A stretch of 60,507 nt of DNA, taken from Opitutaceae bacterium (GTDB lineage Bacteria > Verrucomicrobiota > Verrucomicrobiia > Opitutales > Opitutaceae). A model generated the notes under the pieces. It saw only the letters and a list, made by a program, of their open reading frames with translations. It ran no database searches and was not told the DNA's origin. Of this stretch, positions 15,594 to 24,889 are shown piece by piece. Every line of letters starts with the position of its first letter. Within the stretch, counting starts at the first letter, position 1. A program made the position numbers and the translations under genes. Where the stretch lies: positions 1 to 60,507 of the forward strand of contig JAUSID010000093.1 of NCBI GenBank assembly GCA_030648295.1, read 5' to 3'.

Positions 15594-16673
15594 CTACTTC
15601 AGCCAGCGATCGCGATTCGCGGCCACGAACGAATCGTCGACCAGCCACGGATAGTCGCGCGCCACCCGCGTGATCTCGCGCCCCTGTCCCGGCGAAAGTT
15701 GCTCGTGCCGATCGAGGCACGCCGTGGTCGCGAGCAATCCCTGACGTCGCAGCACCTCGTGAATCCCGGGCAGGCATCCCGCGAAATTGTTCGCCGAGTC
15801 GAAGATCGCGGCATTCGCATCCGTCAGCGCCGCATTCCGCGTCAGCCATGACGCATCGAGCGCGTTCGACTTCCGCGCTTGTTTGATTTCCTCGAGGAGC
15901 GCCACGGCGCGTTCCGTCCACACGCCCCACTGGCCGAGCAGCCCGCCGACGATGTGGCGCGTCCGCCCGGCAAACTCGAACGGTGTCAGCAGGTCGCCAA
16001 TGATGTTGTCATCATTCCCGGTATAGAGCGCGACGTCGTCGCGGCCGGCTTCGAGCACGGCCCGGACCACGTCGATGGTGCGGTAGCGGTTGAACGGCGC
16101 GATCTTCACCGCGACGAGCGTCGGGATGTCGGCGAACTTGCGCCAGAACCGGTACGAGAAAACGCGGCCGCCCACCGCCGGCTGCAAATAGAACCCGACC
16201 AGCGGCAGCTCGCGCGCGACGGCGCGGCAGTGTTTCAACACCGCCTCCTCGGGATCACGCGCCCAGGCGCCCAGGCTCAACAAACCCGCGTGGTAGCCGA
16301 GCCCGCCGGCGATGCCGGCTTCACGCAAAGCCTGCGGCGTTCGTCCGCACAGTCCGGCGATCAGGCCGAAGGCCCGCGGCGTCGCGCCAAGCCACCCGGT
16401 CGCCGCCGCCGCCGCGAGCCGGAGCACCGGCTCATACAGCCCGATCTTCGGCTCGCGAATCGCGAACTGCGTCGAGTGCACGCCCACCGCAAGCCCACCG
16501 GCGCCGGCGTCGACATAGTAGCGGACGAGCGCGCGCTGGCGCGTTTCGTCCCAGCGGCGGCTTTTCTGGAGCGCGAGCGGGAGCGCCGGAATCAGCTGCC
16601 CGGCGAGCAAATGAGAGCGAAGGTCGAGTGGCACGGTGAGGTTGAAAGTTGGATACGTAGTTGTTCTGCGCAC
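15594..16673 (-). CDS. Dihydrodipicolinate synthase (DapA) family lyase
   Basis: This 359-residue class I aldolase of the DapA/NAL family is somewhat longer than the usual 290-310. The Schiff-base lysine lies in TLVAVKIAPFNRYRT, the tyrosine in LVGFYLQPAVGG, and the N-terminal GAGGLAVGVHSTQF replaces the classical GGTTGE region. Such divergent DapA members cleave 2-keto-3-deoxy sugar acids or act as hydro-lyases; the substrate here is open. It lies 64 nt downstream of the epimerase gene, and an imperfect 15-nt palindrome lies 18 nt before its ATG. It is cytoplasmic. Confidence 0.85.
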   Translation of the reverse strand: MRRTTTYPTFNLTVPLDLRSHLLAGQLIPALPLALQKSRRWDETRQRALVRYYVDAGAGGLAVGVHSTQFAIREPKIGLYEPVLRLAAAAATGWLGATPRAFGLIAGLCGRTPQALREAGIAGGLGYHAGLLSLGAWARDPEEAVLKHCRAVARELPLVGFYLQPAVGGRVFSYRFWRKFADIPTLVAVKIAPFNRYRTIDVVRAVLEAGRDDVALYTGNDDNIIGDLLTPFEFAGRTRHIVGGLLGQWGVWTERAVALLEEIKQARKSNALDASWLTRNAALTDANAAIFDSANNFAGCLPGIHEVLRRQGLLATTACLDRHEQLSPGQGREITRVARDYPWLVDDSFVAANRDRWLK

Positions 16674-16690
16674 GAAGCCCGGCGGTATTT

Positions 16691-16705
16691 TAACGTAATA
16701 CGCTA
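16691..16705. promoter_or_regulatory. Imperfect palindrome before the DapA-family gene
   Basis: TAACGTAATACGCTA reads TA(A/G)CGTA-N-TACG(C/T)TA on both strands, with one mismatch pair, and ends 18 nt upstream of the ATG at 16673. The position suits an operator over a promoter or ribosome-binding region. No second copy was seen. Confidence 0.4.
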
Positions 16706-16737
16706 AGACGGGTCATGGGGGCGAACGCTTGGCAGAG

Positions 16738-17796
16738 CTAGAACTTGCCACTGCGCTTCTCGAAACCAGTGGGCTTGCCCCATGATTCGCCACCGGCGCG
16801 AACCCATTCGGCCGTCCAGATCAGCACATCGTCGAGCGCGGTGGGCGGCACGCCGAACCGTTGGTGGATGCGGCTCGCGTTGTTCAACCACGCGGTTTCC
16901 GCCTCCTGACCGACGATTTTCACCGGCCGCTCCAGCAATTCGCCGAAACGATGCGCGAGCGTGCGCACGGAAAGCACGTGCGGGCCGGTGAGGTTCACCG
17001 GCACGGGCGGCGAGCCGGCAAGCTCGAGCGCGCGAATGGTGTAATCGACCGCATCGCGCTGCCAGATGACATTCACGTAGCCCATCGATACGTCGACCGG
17101 CTCGCCGCGAAAAACCTTGCCCGCGATGTCGACCAGCACGCCGTAGCGGAACTCGACCGAGTAGTTCAGCCGGATCAGCGCCACGGCGGTGCCGTGCTCG
17201 CGGGAAACGGCCGCGAAGGCATGCTCGCGCGCGAGGCACGACGCGGCGTATTCGCCCGGCGGTTCGGGCGTCATCGCCTCCGTCGCGCCGCCGGTATCAG
17301 GCCGGACGAAGGGATACACGCAACCGGTCGAGAACGCCACGATCCGGGAGCGCCGGAACCGGTCGGCCACGATGCCCGGCATCTCGACGTTGAACTTGTG
17401 GAGCAGATCGGGCGCGGACGCGGTGCCGAATTTCACGCCGGCGAGGAAGAAGATCGTCGGCGCATCCGGCAGCGCGGTGACCGCGGCGCGATCCGAAAGA
17501 TCACACGCGTGGGTCTTGATTCCATGCTGCCCGAATTCGTCCTGGTCGCGCAGCGTGCTGAAACGGGAAACCGCGAGGACCGAGTCGACATCGCGGCCGG
17601 CCGCCTTGAGTCCGCGCCGGATCATCAGGGTGAGATGCAGCCCCATTTTCCCGCCGGCGCCGAGCACGAGAATCCGGCCGGCGGTGCGCGCCAGCACATC
17701 GATGACGGCGGCCGAGGGTTCGCTCAGAAATTCGTCCACCTTGTCGGGCGGACAGGGCAGCCCGCGACGTGGGGCAGTCGTCTTGGAGGTCGGCAT
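16738..17796 (-). CDS. NAD-dependent epimerase/dehydratase
   Basis: This 352-residue short-chain extended dehydrogenase has the NAD-binding fingerprint ILVLGAGGKMGLHL near residue 45. FSTGCVYPFV supplies the Ser and Tyr of the catalytic region, though the usual YxxxK is replaced by a changed segment (EYAASCLAREH). The family converts sugars or sugar acids by epimerisation or dehydration. The ATG at 17796 (MPTSKTTAPRRGLPCPP) is preferred: the longer frame up to 17997 would be made of dispersed repeats. The palindrome GTAACC-N4-GGTTAC lies 9-24 nt upstream, which suggests direct control of this unit by a repressor or activator. Confidence 0.82.
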   Translation of the reverse strand: MPTSKTTAPRRGLPCPPDKVDEFLSEPSAAVIDVLARTAGRILVLGAGGKMGLHLTLMIRRGLKAAGRDVDSVLAVSRFSTLRDQDEFGQHGIKTHACDLSDRAAVTALPDAPTIFFLAGVKFGTASAPDLLHKFNVEMPGIVADRFRRSRIVAFSTGCVYPFVRPDTGGATEAMTPEPPGEYAASCLAREHAFAAVSREHGTAVALIRLNYSVEFRYGVLVDIAGKVFRGEPVDVSMGYVNVIWQRDAVDYTIRALELAGSPPVPVNLTGPHVLSVRTLAHRFGELLERPVKIVGQEAETAWLNNASRIHQRFGVPPTALDDVLIWTAEWVRAGGESWGKPTGFEKRSGKF

Positions 17797-17804
17797 GATT
17801 TGAT

Positions 17805-17820
17805 GTAACCGAGTGGTTAC
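17805..17820. promoter_or_regulatory. Operator-like palindrome GTAACC-N4-GGTTAC
   Basis: GTAACCGAGTGGTTAC is a perfect 6+6 inverted repeat 9 nt upstream of the epimerase ATG. The same half-sites with the same 4-nt spacing occur at 24890-24905 upstream of the TonB receptor on the same strand. This suggests one transcription factor for both units. Confidence 0.6.
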
Positions 17821-17860
17821 GTTGGCGCGAAATGCAGGGCAAGTCCCAAGTTTTGGCTGT

Positions 17861-18057
17861 CCGCCCTGGGAGCGCGGGCGTCCCGCCCGCATCGATTGAT
17901 TGCGAATCGGAGCGCCGCTCCGGAAAAAAAGACCCGATCCGAGCGTCGTCACCTCCGCTGCTACGGAGCGATTGTCTGTTTCCTCTGTGTGCTGCATTTG
18001 CGGGCGGGACGCCCGCGCTCCCAGGACAATCCCAGCGTCGTCACCTCCGCTGCTACG
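17861..18057. repeat. Composite of family A and family B repeats
   Basis: Family A unit at 17861-17890, inverted family A at 18000-18025, and two direct copies of CGTCGTCACCTCCGCTGCTACG (17944-17965, 18036-18057), the family B unit. The block fills the 277-nt gap between sulfatase stop and epimerase start; no gene is present. Confidence 0.8.
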
Positions 18058-18073
18058 CGCGCACGCCGGCCCG

Positions 18074-19579
18074 TCAGCGTTTCGGCAACGCGGCTTTCCA
18101 GCCGGCTTTCAACAACGCGGCCATTTCGGTCCGCGTTTTCGCGTGCGCGGGATCCTCGGCGAGGTTCACGATTTCCCAGGGATCTTTTTCGAGATCGTAC
18201 AGCGCGGCGGGCACGGGCCCGTCCTTGAATTCCAGATAGCTGTACCGCTGGTTGCGGACCATCTGCTCCGCCGGGGTCTGCACCTGAAACACCGCAGTTT
18301 TCCACGGGCGGTCGGGATTCGCGAGCAGCGGCGCGAAGCTGATGCCCTCGAGATTTGGCGCCACGTTGAAACCGAGCAATTCGCCGAGCGTGGGCACGAA
18401 ATCGACAAACTCGACGAACTCGCGGCAAACCCTGCCGTTGCCGGCCGCGCCCGGGACGCGCACCCACAACGGCGCGCGACGGGTCGCCTCCAGCATCGAA
18501 TACTTCGACCAGAAGCCGTGGTCACCGAGGTGGAAGCCGTGGTCGCCCATGACAAACACAATGGTGTTGTCCGTGAGCCCCTGCTGATCCAGCGCGGCGA
18601 GCACGCGCCCGACGTTGTCGTCAACGAAACTCACACAGGCGTAATAGGCGGCGATGGCCTCGCGCGCCTGCTGCGGCGTCGGCTGGCCCGTCATGAAAAT
18701 GTCCGGATTGCCGCCCGTCATGCGTTTGGGATACGGGCAGCCCTTCAGGCTGGAAGGCGGCGCCGGCGGCGCGGGGATTTTCGCCGGGTCATACATGTCG
18801 ATGTATTTCTTCGGCGCGATCAGCGGCGTGTGCGGGCGCGATTGATGGACGGAAAGGAAGAATTGCTGCTTCGACTTCGCGAAATCTCCGAGCAGCGCCA
18901 CCGCGGTCTGCGCGATCCGGTAATCGCCTTCCGCCTCGGGTGCCTTCCCGGAGTCGCCATAACGGTCCGACTGCTTCCGGCGCCACGCCTGATATTCGGG
19001 ACTCTTCTTGTTCTTCGCCGGTGGAGCCCGTTCGGCCCGGGGTTCGGACGGAAACTTCAGGATCGGCGGCGGCCCGCTCCAGCCCGGCGGCGGCTGGTAG
19101 TGCTCGATCCGATCAAACGCCATCAACTGCTGCCGCGCATAGTCAGTGGTGTGGAAAAATTTCCCGATCACCGCCGTATGCAGTCCTTTTTTCTTAAGAT
19201 GTTCGGGCAGCGTCACCGTGCCCGGAGGCAGTCGCTCGCTCATCACCTGTCCATTGTTCCAAACGCCCGAGGTGAGCGGTCGCAGCCCGCTGAGGAACGA
19301 ACTGCGCGAAGGATTGCAGGCGATCGCCTGCACGTAGGCACGGTCAAAACGCACCGCCGACTGGGCGAATCGATCCATGTTCGGGGTCTGGCAGATCGTG
19401 TTGCCGTAAGAACCCCACACTCCCGCGTAGCAGTCCTCGATGATGATGAAGAGGACGTTCATTTTTGACGTGTCGGGCAGCGGGCTGCGTGCAGCCGCGG
19501 CGCTCGCGGCGGGCGCGAACAGCGTCGCGCCGATCTGCAGTGCGGCGAGAAACAGAGCGAAACGAATTTCGGTTTTCAT
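18074..19579 (-). CDS. Secreted sulfatase (S1 family), CNPSR type
   Basis: This 501-residue sulfatase resembles iduronate-2-sulfatase/choline-sulfatase members. It has a signal peptide (MKTEIRFALFLAALQIGATL, cleavage near APAASAAAA), FIIIEDCYAGVWGSYGN as first metal region, the formylglycine site Cys88 in IACNPSRSSFLSGLRP, VIGKFFH, and VMGDHGFHLGDHGFWSKYS with late metal and Lys residues. DCYAGVWG with Glu-Asp and the LGDHGFWSK motif are typical of iduronate-2-sulfatase-like enzymes. The ATG at 19579 is the start that gives the signal peptide. It sits between the gamma-glutamyltransferase-like gene and the epimerase gene. Confidence 0.9.
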   Translation of the reverse strand: MKTEIRFALFLAALQIGATLFAPAASAAAARSPLPDTSKMNVLFIIIEDCYAGVWGSYGNTICQTPNMDRFAQSAVRFDRAYVQAIACNPSRSSFLSGLRPLTSGVWNNGQVMSERLPPGTVTLPEHLKKKGLHTAVIGKFFHTTDYARQQLMAFDRIEHYQPPPGWSGPPPILKFPSEPRAERAPPAKNKKSPEYQAWRRKQSDRYGDSGKAPEAEGDYRIAQTAVALLGDFAKSKQQFFLSVHQSRPHTPLIAPKKYIDMYDPAKIPAPPAPPSSLKGCPYPKRMTGGNPDIFMTGQPTPQQAREAIAAYYACVSFVDDNVGRVLAALDQQGLTDNTIVFVMGDHGFHLGDHGFWSKYSMLEATRRAPLWVRVPGAAGNGRVCREFVEFVDFVPTLGELLGFNVAPNLEGISFAPLLANPDRPWKTAVFQVQTPAEQMVRNQRYSYLEFKDGPVPAALYDLEKDPWEIVNLAEDPAHAKTRTEMAALLKAGWKAALPKR

Positions 19580-19614
19580 GGATGACGTTCTCCCAAGGCG
19601 GCCGATCGGATTTC

Positions 19615-19639
19615 GTAGCAGCCGAGGTGCGAGGCTGGA
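19615..19639. repeat. Dispersed repeat, family B
   Basis: GTAGCAGCCGAGG followed by TGCGAGGCTGGA is a single end-unit of the hairpin element seen at 7887-8043. It lies in the 92-nt gap between the gamma-glutamyltransferase-like gene and the sulfatase gene. Confidence 0.75.
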
Positions 19640-19671
19640 TTGTCCATCGACCGATCGCCAGCCTCCATCGC

Positions 19672-21393
19672 TCAATACCCGGCCGCCTGCCCGTCCTTCC
19701 GGCCTTCGCTGGCGCCGATGTAAACGCGATTCACCTTGTCCCAGCGAATCGCCTGGTAGCCGCCAAATCCGCCCGTCGGCATGCCGGCGCGAATCACGTG
19801 GCCCCGCTGCAACAACGCGCGCACGGTTTCATACGGCACGCCACGTTCCAGCTCCACCTGGCCGCCGGTCGTCATCGTCTCACCCGTCGGCTCCGACGAA
19901 CCTTCGTGTCTCCAGCGTGCCGCATCGCCGGCCTCCTGCACGTTCATGCCAAAATCGATCTGGTTCACGAGCACCTGCACGTGGCCCTGCGGCTGCATCG
20001 CGCCGCCCATGACGCCGAACGCCATCCACGGCTCGCCGTCCTTCATCACGAATCCGGGAATGATGGTGTGAAACGGCCGTTTGCCGGGCGCGTACACATT
20101 CGCGTGACCCGGCTCGAGCGCGAACAACTCGCCGCGATTCTGGAAACCGAAACCGAGACCGGGCGTCGCGGCGCCGGAGCCGAGCAGGTAGAAATTGCTC
20201 TGGATTAGCGAAACCATGTTTCCCTCCGCATCCGCCGTGCAGAGGTAAATCGTGTCGCCGTCATTCATCGCGGGGTGGCCCGCATCGTACGTTTTCGCCG
20301 CCCGCGACATGTCGATCAGCTTCCGCCGCTCCGCCGCGTAGCTCTTCGAGAGCAGCCCCGCGACGGGGATCTTGGCGAAAGCCGGATCGGCGTAGAACTT
20401 CGCGCGATCCTCGAACGCGACCTTCTTCGCCTCGATCATCGCGTGCACGGCGTCGGCCGAGTTGAAGCCCATCCGCGCGAGATCGAAGCCCTCGAGCAGG
20501 TTGAGCATCTGGAGCGCGGCCATTCCCTGCGTGTTCGGAATCAGCTCGTACACCTCATAGCCGCGGTAGTTCACCGAGACCGGGTCGACCCACGTCGAGG
20601 TGTGTTTTTCAAAATCGATCTTCCGCAGCCACCCGCGGTTCGCGCGGAAGTACGCGTCCATCGCGTCCGCGAGTTCGCCGCGATAGAATGCATCGCGCCC
20701 CTTTTCCGCCAGCAGCCGGTAGGTGCGCGCGAGTCCCGGGTTTTTGAATACCTCGCCTTTCAGCGGCGCGCGTCCGCCCGGCGCGTAGGTGTCCAGAAAC
20801 CCGCCGGGCACCGGCGCGGTGCGGTAGCGGCGAACCTCGAGGTTCCACAGATACGCGATGAACTCCGTGACCGGAAATCCCTCCTCGGCGTATCGGATCG
20901 TCGGCGCGAGGATCTCCCGCATCGGCCGCCGCCCAAACTTCGCGTGCAGTTCGAACCAGCCGTCGACCGCGCCCGGGACTGAGATGCTCAGCATGCCGAG
21001 CGTCGGAATCCGCGTCGCGCCCAGCCGCGCCAGCTCGGCTTTCAGCTGCTCGAAGCTCAGCCCCAGCGGTGAACGGCCCGAGGCGTTCAGCCCATGGAGC
21101 TTTTTTGTTTTCGCCTCGTAGACGATCGCGAACAAATCGCCCCCCGGTCCCGAGTTGACCGGCTCCATCAAACCGAGCGCAGCATTCGCGGCGATCGCCG
21201 CGTCGACCGCGGAGCCGCCGGCCTTCAGCACATCGAGCCCAATCTGCGTCGCCAGCGGATGACTCGTGCAAACCATCCCGTGTGGCGCGATGACCTCGGA
21301 GCGCGTGGCGAAGGATTTGCCGGTGACGCGATCGATTTGGGCGGGCAGTCCCTGAGTCAGACCCACGATGGTCGCGAGGACACTCACTCGCAC
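19672..21393 (-). CDS. Gamma-glutamyltransferase-like Ntn hydrolase, secreted
   Basis: This protein of about 573 residues belongs to the gamma-glutamyltranspeptidase family. It matures by autocleavage before a catalytic Thr; the candidate is Thr of MNDGDTIYLCTADAEGNMVS (about residue 381). Other family parts are MVCTSHPLATQIGLDVLKAG, GGSAVDAAIAANAALGLMEP, GPGGDLFAIVYE and GFGFQNRGELF. I chose the GTG at 21393 because it gives VRVSVLATIVGLTQGLPAQ as a leader. The ATG at 21519 would add a stretch encoded by a dispersed repeat. In this context it may act on an amide or acyl group of the imported substrate rather than glutathione; that is inference. Confidence 0.82.
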   Translation of the reverse strand: MRVSVLATIVGLTQGLPAQIDRVTGKSFATRSEVIAPHGMVCTSHPLATQIGLDVLKAGGSAVDAAIAANAALGLMEPVNSGPGGDLFAIVYEAKTKKLHGLNASGRSPLGLSFEQLKAELARLGATRIPTLGMLSISVPGAVDGWFELHAKFGRRPMREILAPTIRYAEEGFPVTEFIAYLWNLEVRRYRTAPVPGGFLDTYAPGGRAPLKGEVFKNPGLARTYRLLAEKGRDAFYRGELADAMDAYFRANRGWLRKIDFEKHTSTWVDPVSVNYRGYEVYELIPNTQGMAALQMLNLLEGFDLARMGFNSADAVHAMIEAKKVAFEDRAKFYADPAFAKIPVAGLLSKSYAAERRKLIDMSRAAKTYDAGHPAMNDGDTIYLCTADAEGNMVSLIQSNFYLLGSGAATPGLGFGFQNRGELFALEPGHANVYAPGKRPFHTIIPGFVMKDGEPWMAFGVMGGAMQPQGHVQVLVNQIDFGMNVQEAGDAARWRHEGSSEPTGETMTTGGQVELERGVPYETVRALLQRGHVIRAGMPTGGFGGYQAIRWDKVNRVYIGASEGRKDGQAAGY

Positions 21394-21445
21394 AGATAGA
21401 CAGCGGGCCTTGCGAGCGTGAGCCCCCGGCCCGCTCCAGGAAATT

Positions 21446-21471
21446 GCGGGCGAGACGCCCGCGCTACCAGG
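21446..21471. repeat. Dispersed repeat, family A
   Basis: GCGGGCGAGACGCCCGCG followed by CTACCAGG is the family A unit, one base off the consensus. It lies inside the possible 5' extension of the gamma-glutamyltransferase frame, an argument against that longer start. Confidence 0.75.
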
Positions 21472-21550
21472 AGACGGCACTCGCCCCTGGCGATTCGCAC
21501 GCTGTTCGGTGTCAGTCACGATCCGTTTCCTTGCTCCCCAAAGACGCCCT

Positions 21551-21588
21551 CTTCATTCGCCTGAATTGGCGTCCATTCGTGGTTGATC
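21551..21588 (-). repeat. Family C repeat, single inverted copy
   Basis: TTCATTCGCCTGAATTGGCG followed by TCCATTCGTGGTTG is the inverse of the CCGCGAATGGACGCGAATG unit at 7758-7880. It sits just downstream of the TonB receptor stop. Confidence 0.6.
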
Positions 21589-21668
21589 TGAATTGTTCCG
21601 GCTTTGCGAGACGCATCCCACGCGGCATTCGATTAGGGCCACGTCGATCGATCGTGGGTGGCGCCTCA

Positions 21669-24600
21669 TTAAAAATTTCCCTTCACGCCGAATACCCAGC
21701 TCACGCCGTAGTTGAACATGCCCTGGAGCACCGGTGGCAGGTCCGTACCCGGATTGGGATCGTACTGCGTCCGCGGTTCGTTGAGGATGTTGCGGCCCTG
21801 CACGAACAGGCTCGTCCGGGGGCTCAGCCGGAATCCGCCGTTCAAATCGAATTTGACGTTGTGCCGCTGGAAGCGGCCCACCGTGGAGGTCCACTGCGCG
21901 TCGTCCTGCCAGATGCCGCTGAGCCGCAGGTTCACTCGCCAGTAGTTCCACGCCACGCTGCCGCTGACCTTGTGCGGAATCAGCCCGGGCCGCCGCAGGT
22001 TCGCGTACGAGCGGGAATAGCTGAGGCTGACGTTGGTGCCGCGGAAGGGCCCGGGCAGAAACGAGAGCTGCTGGTTGTAACCGAGCTCCAGGTTCCGGTA
22101 GCGGAAGAGCCGATCGCCATTGAGCGTCGAGACGAACTCGTACCCTTCGTAGGCGGGATCGTCACCGAAGCCGAATTCATCGGCGGTGAAGCGGAAAGTC
22201 TCCCGGATGTCCGTGATCTCGTTCTGCTGCACCAGCAGGGTGATGCTGGCGACGGGCTCGAAATAATAGGCCAGCCGCGCGACGTAGTTGTTGGAGGTCT
22301 CCGGCTTCAGGTTGGTATTGGGGGCGTTCACGACCAGATTGACGTCGTTGATGGTCCAGACTCCCGCGAGGGCGCTGACCGGCGGGCGGGAGATGGCATG
22401 GCTGTAGCCAAACTGGGCCTGCAGGTTGGAAGTGATCGAATATTTCGCGCTGAAACTCGGGAAGAGGTTGTCGTAGTCGCCCACGCGTTTCACGCGGGGG
22501 CGGGACCCGAATTGAAAGTCGATGCCCTCCCGGGTGGTGGCGCGCCGGTTTGTTGCAATCGTGTAGCCGCGGGCGAGCACCTCCGGCGCGGGCACGGGGT
22601 CGTACTGCTTGGAAGTCGTCTCGCTCTTCTCCCAGCGGAGCCCGGCCTGAAACTGCCACTTGCCGAGCCGGGTGTTGGCCATGCCGAAGACCGCGGGCAC
22701 CGCCTGCTTGAAGTCGCGATGGCTGCCGTAGAACGCATCGTAATATTGCGCGGGCGTGGCCGTGTATCTGAACCATTCGGGATGGGCCATGAACGCGGTC
22801 GCAAGCTCCTGCCGGTTCGGGTGCCGCGGCATGTTCGGGATGTTGAGCGCGATCTCGGGACCGCGGCGGCCCGCCTCGAGCCGCGGCGAAACGAAGTTCG
22901 CGAAGCTGCCGGTCGGCGTGATTGTGCCGTCGGCCGCCACGAGGTTTCCGCCCGGACCAATGTAGGAATACTGATCGGCGCCGTTGCGATTGTAGGAATT
23001 GCGATACTGCTCGTTGAGCTTCGCGCCAATCTTCAGGAAGGTCGGCCGCTCGAGCGGCAGGGTGTAGCGCGCGTTGATCGAAGCCTCGTAGACCTTCACG
23101 ATCTCGCCGCGATCCTCGTTGCTCTGCAGCCGCGGATTCCGGTAGTTGCCCAGGTCGGCCCAGTCCGGCCCCGCGGTCTGCACGATGGTCCACTTGGCCG
23201 AGTTCATGTCGGAACGTGTGGCGCGAAAATCGATGCCCGTGAGAGTGTCCGTCGTGTGGGTGCGGATGCTGTCGGGCAGCGACTGGTAGTCGTTGTGCGA
23301 TTTCGAATAGGTCAGCCCGCCGTCGACGAGCAGCCGGTTCAGCGTGTATTCGAATTTCGGGATGAAGGTGAGCGTCTTGGTCTTCTTGTCGAAGTTCTGC
23401 CCGCCGCCGATGTTGACCGCGCGGACATTGTTGACGGCGAGCCCGTCGGTCCGGATTTCCGTCAGCCCGTCACCCAGCACGTGCATCCGGCCGTTGTTCA
23501 CATTGGCGTTGGCGTTGGCCGCGGTGAACGAAAGCGAACGCGAAAACGTCGCGCCCGAAAACGTGTTGTACATCGTGGTCATCGCCAGCACGAGCCGCGA
23601 CGAGGCCTTGAAGTCCAGGTTGAGCGACACCGTGTCGCGATCGATGAACTTCGGCCCGTCGCCAAAGGCCACCGCGGTCACCACCAGCGGCCGGGGGTCG
23701 GCGGCGGTCGTGTTGCGGCTGAGGGTGTGGGTCACCGACTGCTGCTCCACCAGCACCTTGGAGTGGCTCACGCTGAGGCTCGCGCCAAGTCGCCGGTCCA
23801 TGAATACATCGGAATAGTCGAGCTTCGCGCTGGGCCGGACGAGATGGTTCTCCCGGTCGCCCGGGCGGGTCGTCTTGCCCCATTTGAAGTCGTCGGACAC
23901 GCCGGTGACGCTGAACTGCCAGTCAATCCGGCGACCCTTGCGATCGAAACCGCGCTTCGTCTTCATGTTGATGTTCCCCGCCGGCGAGTCCGCATCCATG
24001 TCCGCACTGATCGTCCGGCTGATCTCGATCGACTCGATGCTGCTGATCGAGAGCTGCTCGAAACCCATCGAGCGGCCGGCGTCGGGCGCATTGATGAATC
24101 CATTGTACGAGCCGAGCGCATCCGCACTGGCCATCCGTGCGCCGTCCATCGTCACGCCCACATATTCCGGCGAGAGGCCGCCGAGCCGCGGCCCGCGCGT
24201 TTCCGCGTCCTGGTATTCCACATCGACGCCGGGCAGGAATTTCAGGAACTCGCCGACGTTGCCCTCGGAGACGTCGCCGAAGATGTCGGAGGCGACGGAG
24301 GTGCTGATGTTCATGTTGCGCCGCTGCGCCATGATGGCCTTGGCGTTGCCTTCGCGCTCGGTCGAAACGACGAGCGCCTCCATCTTGATCGTGTCGCCCG
24401 CGCCCGGCCCGGCCAGCGAACTGATGAGATCGAAGTCGCGCGCGACGACCTGACCCGCGGGCACGCCCACGGTGGCCTGCACGGTGTTGTAGCCGGTGAA
24501 CAGGATCACCAGCCGCGCATCGCCGGCCGGCACATTGGCCAGTTCAAACTGGCCGCCCTCCTCCGAAAATGTCCGGCGCTCGGTGCCCTCGATCCGGATC

Positions 24601-24797
24601 TCCGCATCGCGGACGTATTGTCCTGTCGCCGGATTGAAGATACGTCCGCGAATCGTGCCCGTGCCGACGCCGGTTTGGCCCGGCAGCGCGGGACTCGCCG
24701 CCAGCGTGAGCACCGCGAGAGCAAACGCGAAAAAACGGGAGGAGCGAATAAGCCACACGCCGCCGGCGTGCGCGAATGAACCGTTGATCGGGGTCAT
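21669..24797 (-). CDS. TonB-dependent outer-membrane receptor with carboxypeptidase-regulatory-like domain
   Basis: This 1042-residue receptor is a TonB-driven importer of large ligands such as oligosaccharides. It has a signal peptide (FFAFALAVLTLAASPALPGQ), then a CarboxypepD_reg-like domain (GTIRGRIFNPATGQYVRDAE), and a TonB-box-like segment IKMEALVVSTERE. The plug follows (FLKFLPGVDVEYQD, GGLSPEYVGVTMDGARMA, SIESIEISRTISADMDADSP) and a barrel ends in aromatic SWVFGVKGNF. The ATG at 24797 is chosen; the frame upstream to 25148 covers regulatory DNA. No SusD-like partner is nearby, as usual in Opitutaceae. It heads the minus-strand catabolic block, with an operator-like palindrome 93-108 nt upstream. 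Confidence 0.92.
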   Translation of the reverse strand: MTPINGSFAHAGGVWLIRSSRFFAFALAVLTLAASPALPGQTGVGTGTIRGRIFNPATGQYVRDAEIRIEGTERRTFSEEGGQFELANVPAGDARLVILFTGYNTVQATVGVPAGQVVARDFDLISSLAGPGAGDTIKMEALVVSTEREGNAKAIMAQRRNMNISTSVASDIFGDVSEGNVGEFLKFLPGVDVEYQDAETRGPRLGGLSPEYVGVTMDGARMASADALGSYNGFINAPDAGRSMGFEQLSISSIESIEISRTISADMDADSPAGNINMKTKRGFDRKGRRIDWQFSVTGVSDDFKWGKTTRPGDRENHLVRPSAKLDYSDVFMDRRLGASLSVSHSKVLVEQQSVTHTLSRNTTAADPRPLVVTAVAFGDGPKFIDRDTVSLNLDFKASSRLVLAMTTMYNTFSGATFSRSLSFTAANANANVNNGRMHVLGDGLTEIRTDGLAVNNVRAVNIGGGQNFDKKTKTLTFIPKFEYTLNRLLVDGGLTYSKSHNDYQSLPDSIRTHTTDTLTGIDFRATRSDMNSAKWTIVQTAGPDWADLGNYRNPRLQSNEDRGEIVKVYEASINARYTLPLERPTFLKIGAKLNEQYRNSYNRNGADQYSYIGPGGNLVAADGTITPTGSFANFVSPRLEAGRRGPEIALNIPNMPRHPNRQELATAFMAHPEWFRYTATPAQYYDAFYGSHRDFKQAVPAVFGMANTRLGKWQFQAGLRWEKSETTSKQYDPVPAPEVLARGYTIATNRRATTREGIDFQFGSRPRVKRVGDYDNLFPSFSAKYSITSNLQAQFGYSHAISRPPVSALAGVWTINDVNLVVNAPNTNLKPETSNNYVARLAYYFEPVASITLLVQQNEITDIRETFRFTADEFGFGDDPAYEGYEFVSTLNGDRLFRYRNLELGYNQQLSFLPGPFRGTNVSLSYSRSYANLRRPGLIPHKVSGSVAWNYWRVNLRLSGIWQDDAQWTSTVGRFQRHNVKFDLNGGFRLSPRTSLFVQGRNILNEPRTQYDPNPGTDLPPVLQGMFNYGVSWVFGVKGNF

Positions 24798-24889
24798 GTT
24801 GTGGATGTTCGGCAATCTCGCGAACGAAGGGAACGTCGGCGCGCCGGTTTGGGTTGAGGTGTCCCGGCCGGAACGACCGGCCGAGCTAG

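Noticed and set aside
21444-24779. 1111-codon open frame on the plus strand
   Set aside because: It is antisense to the TonB receptor. Its composition (Arg/Val/Gly/His-rich, no domain) is the usual high-GC shadow.
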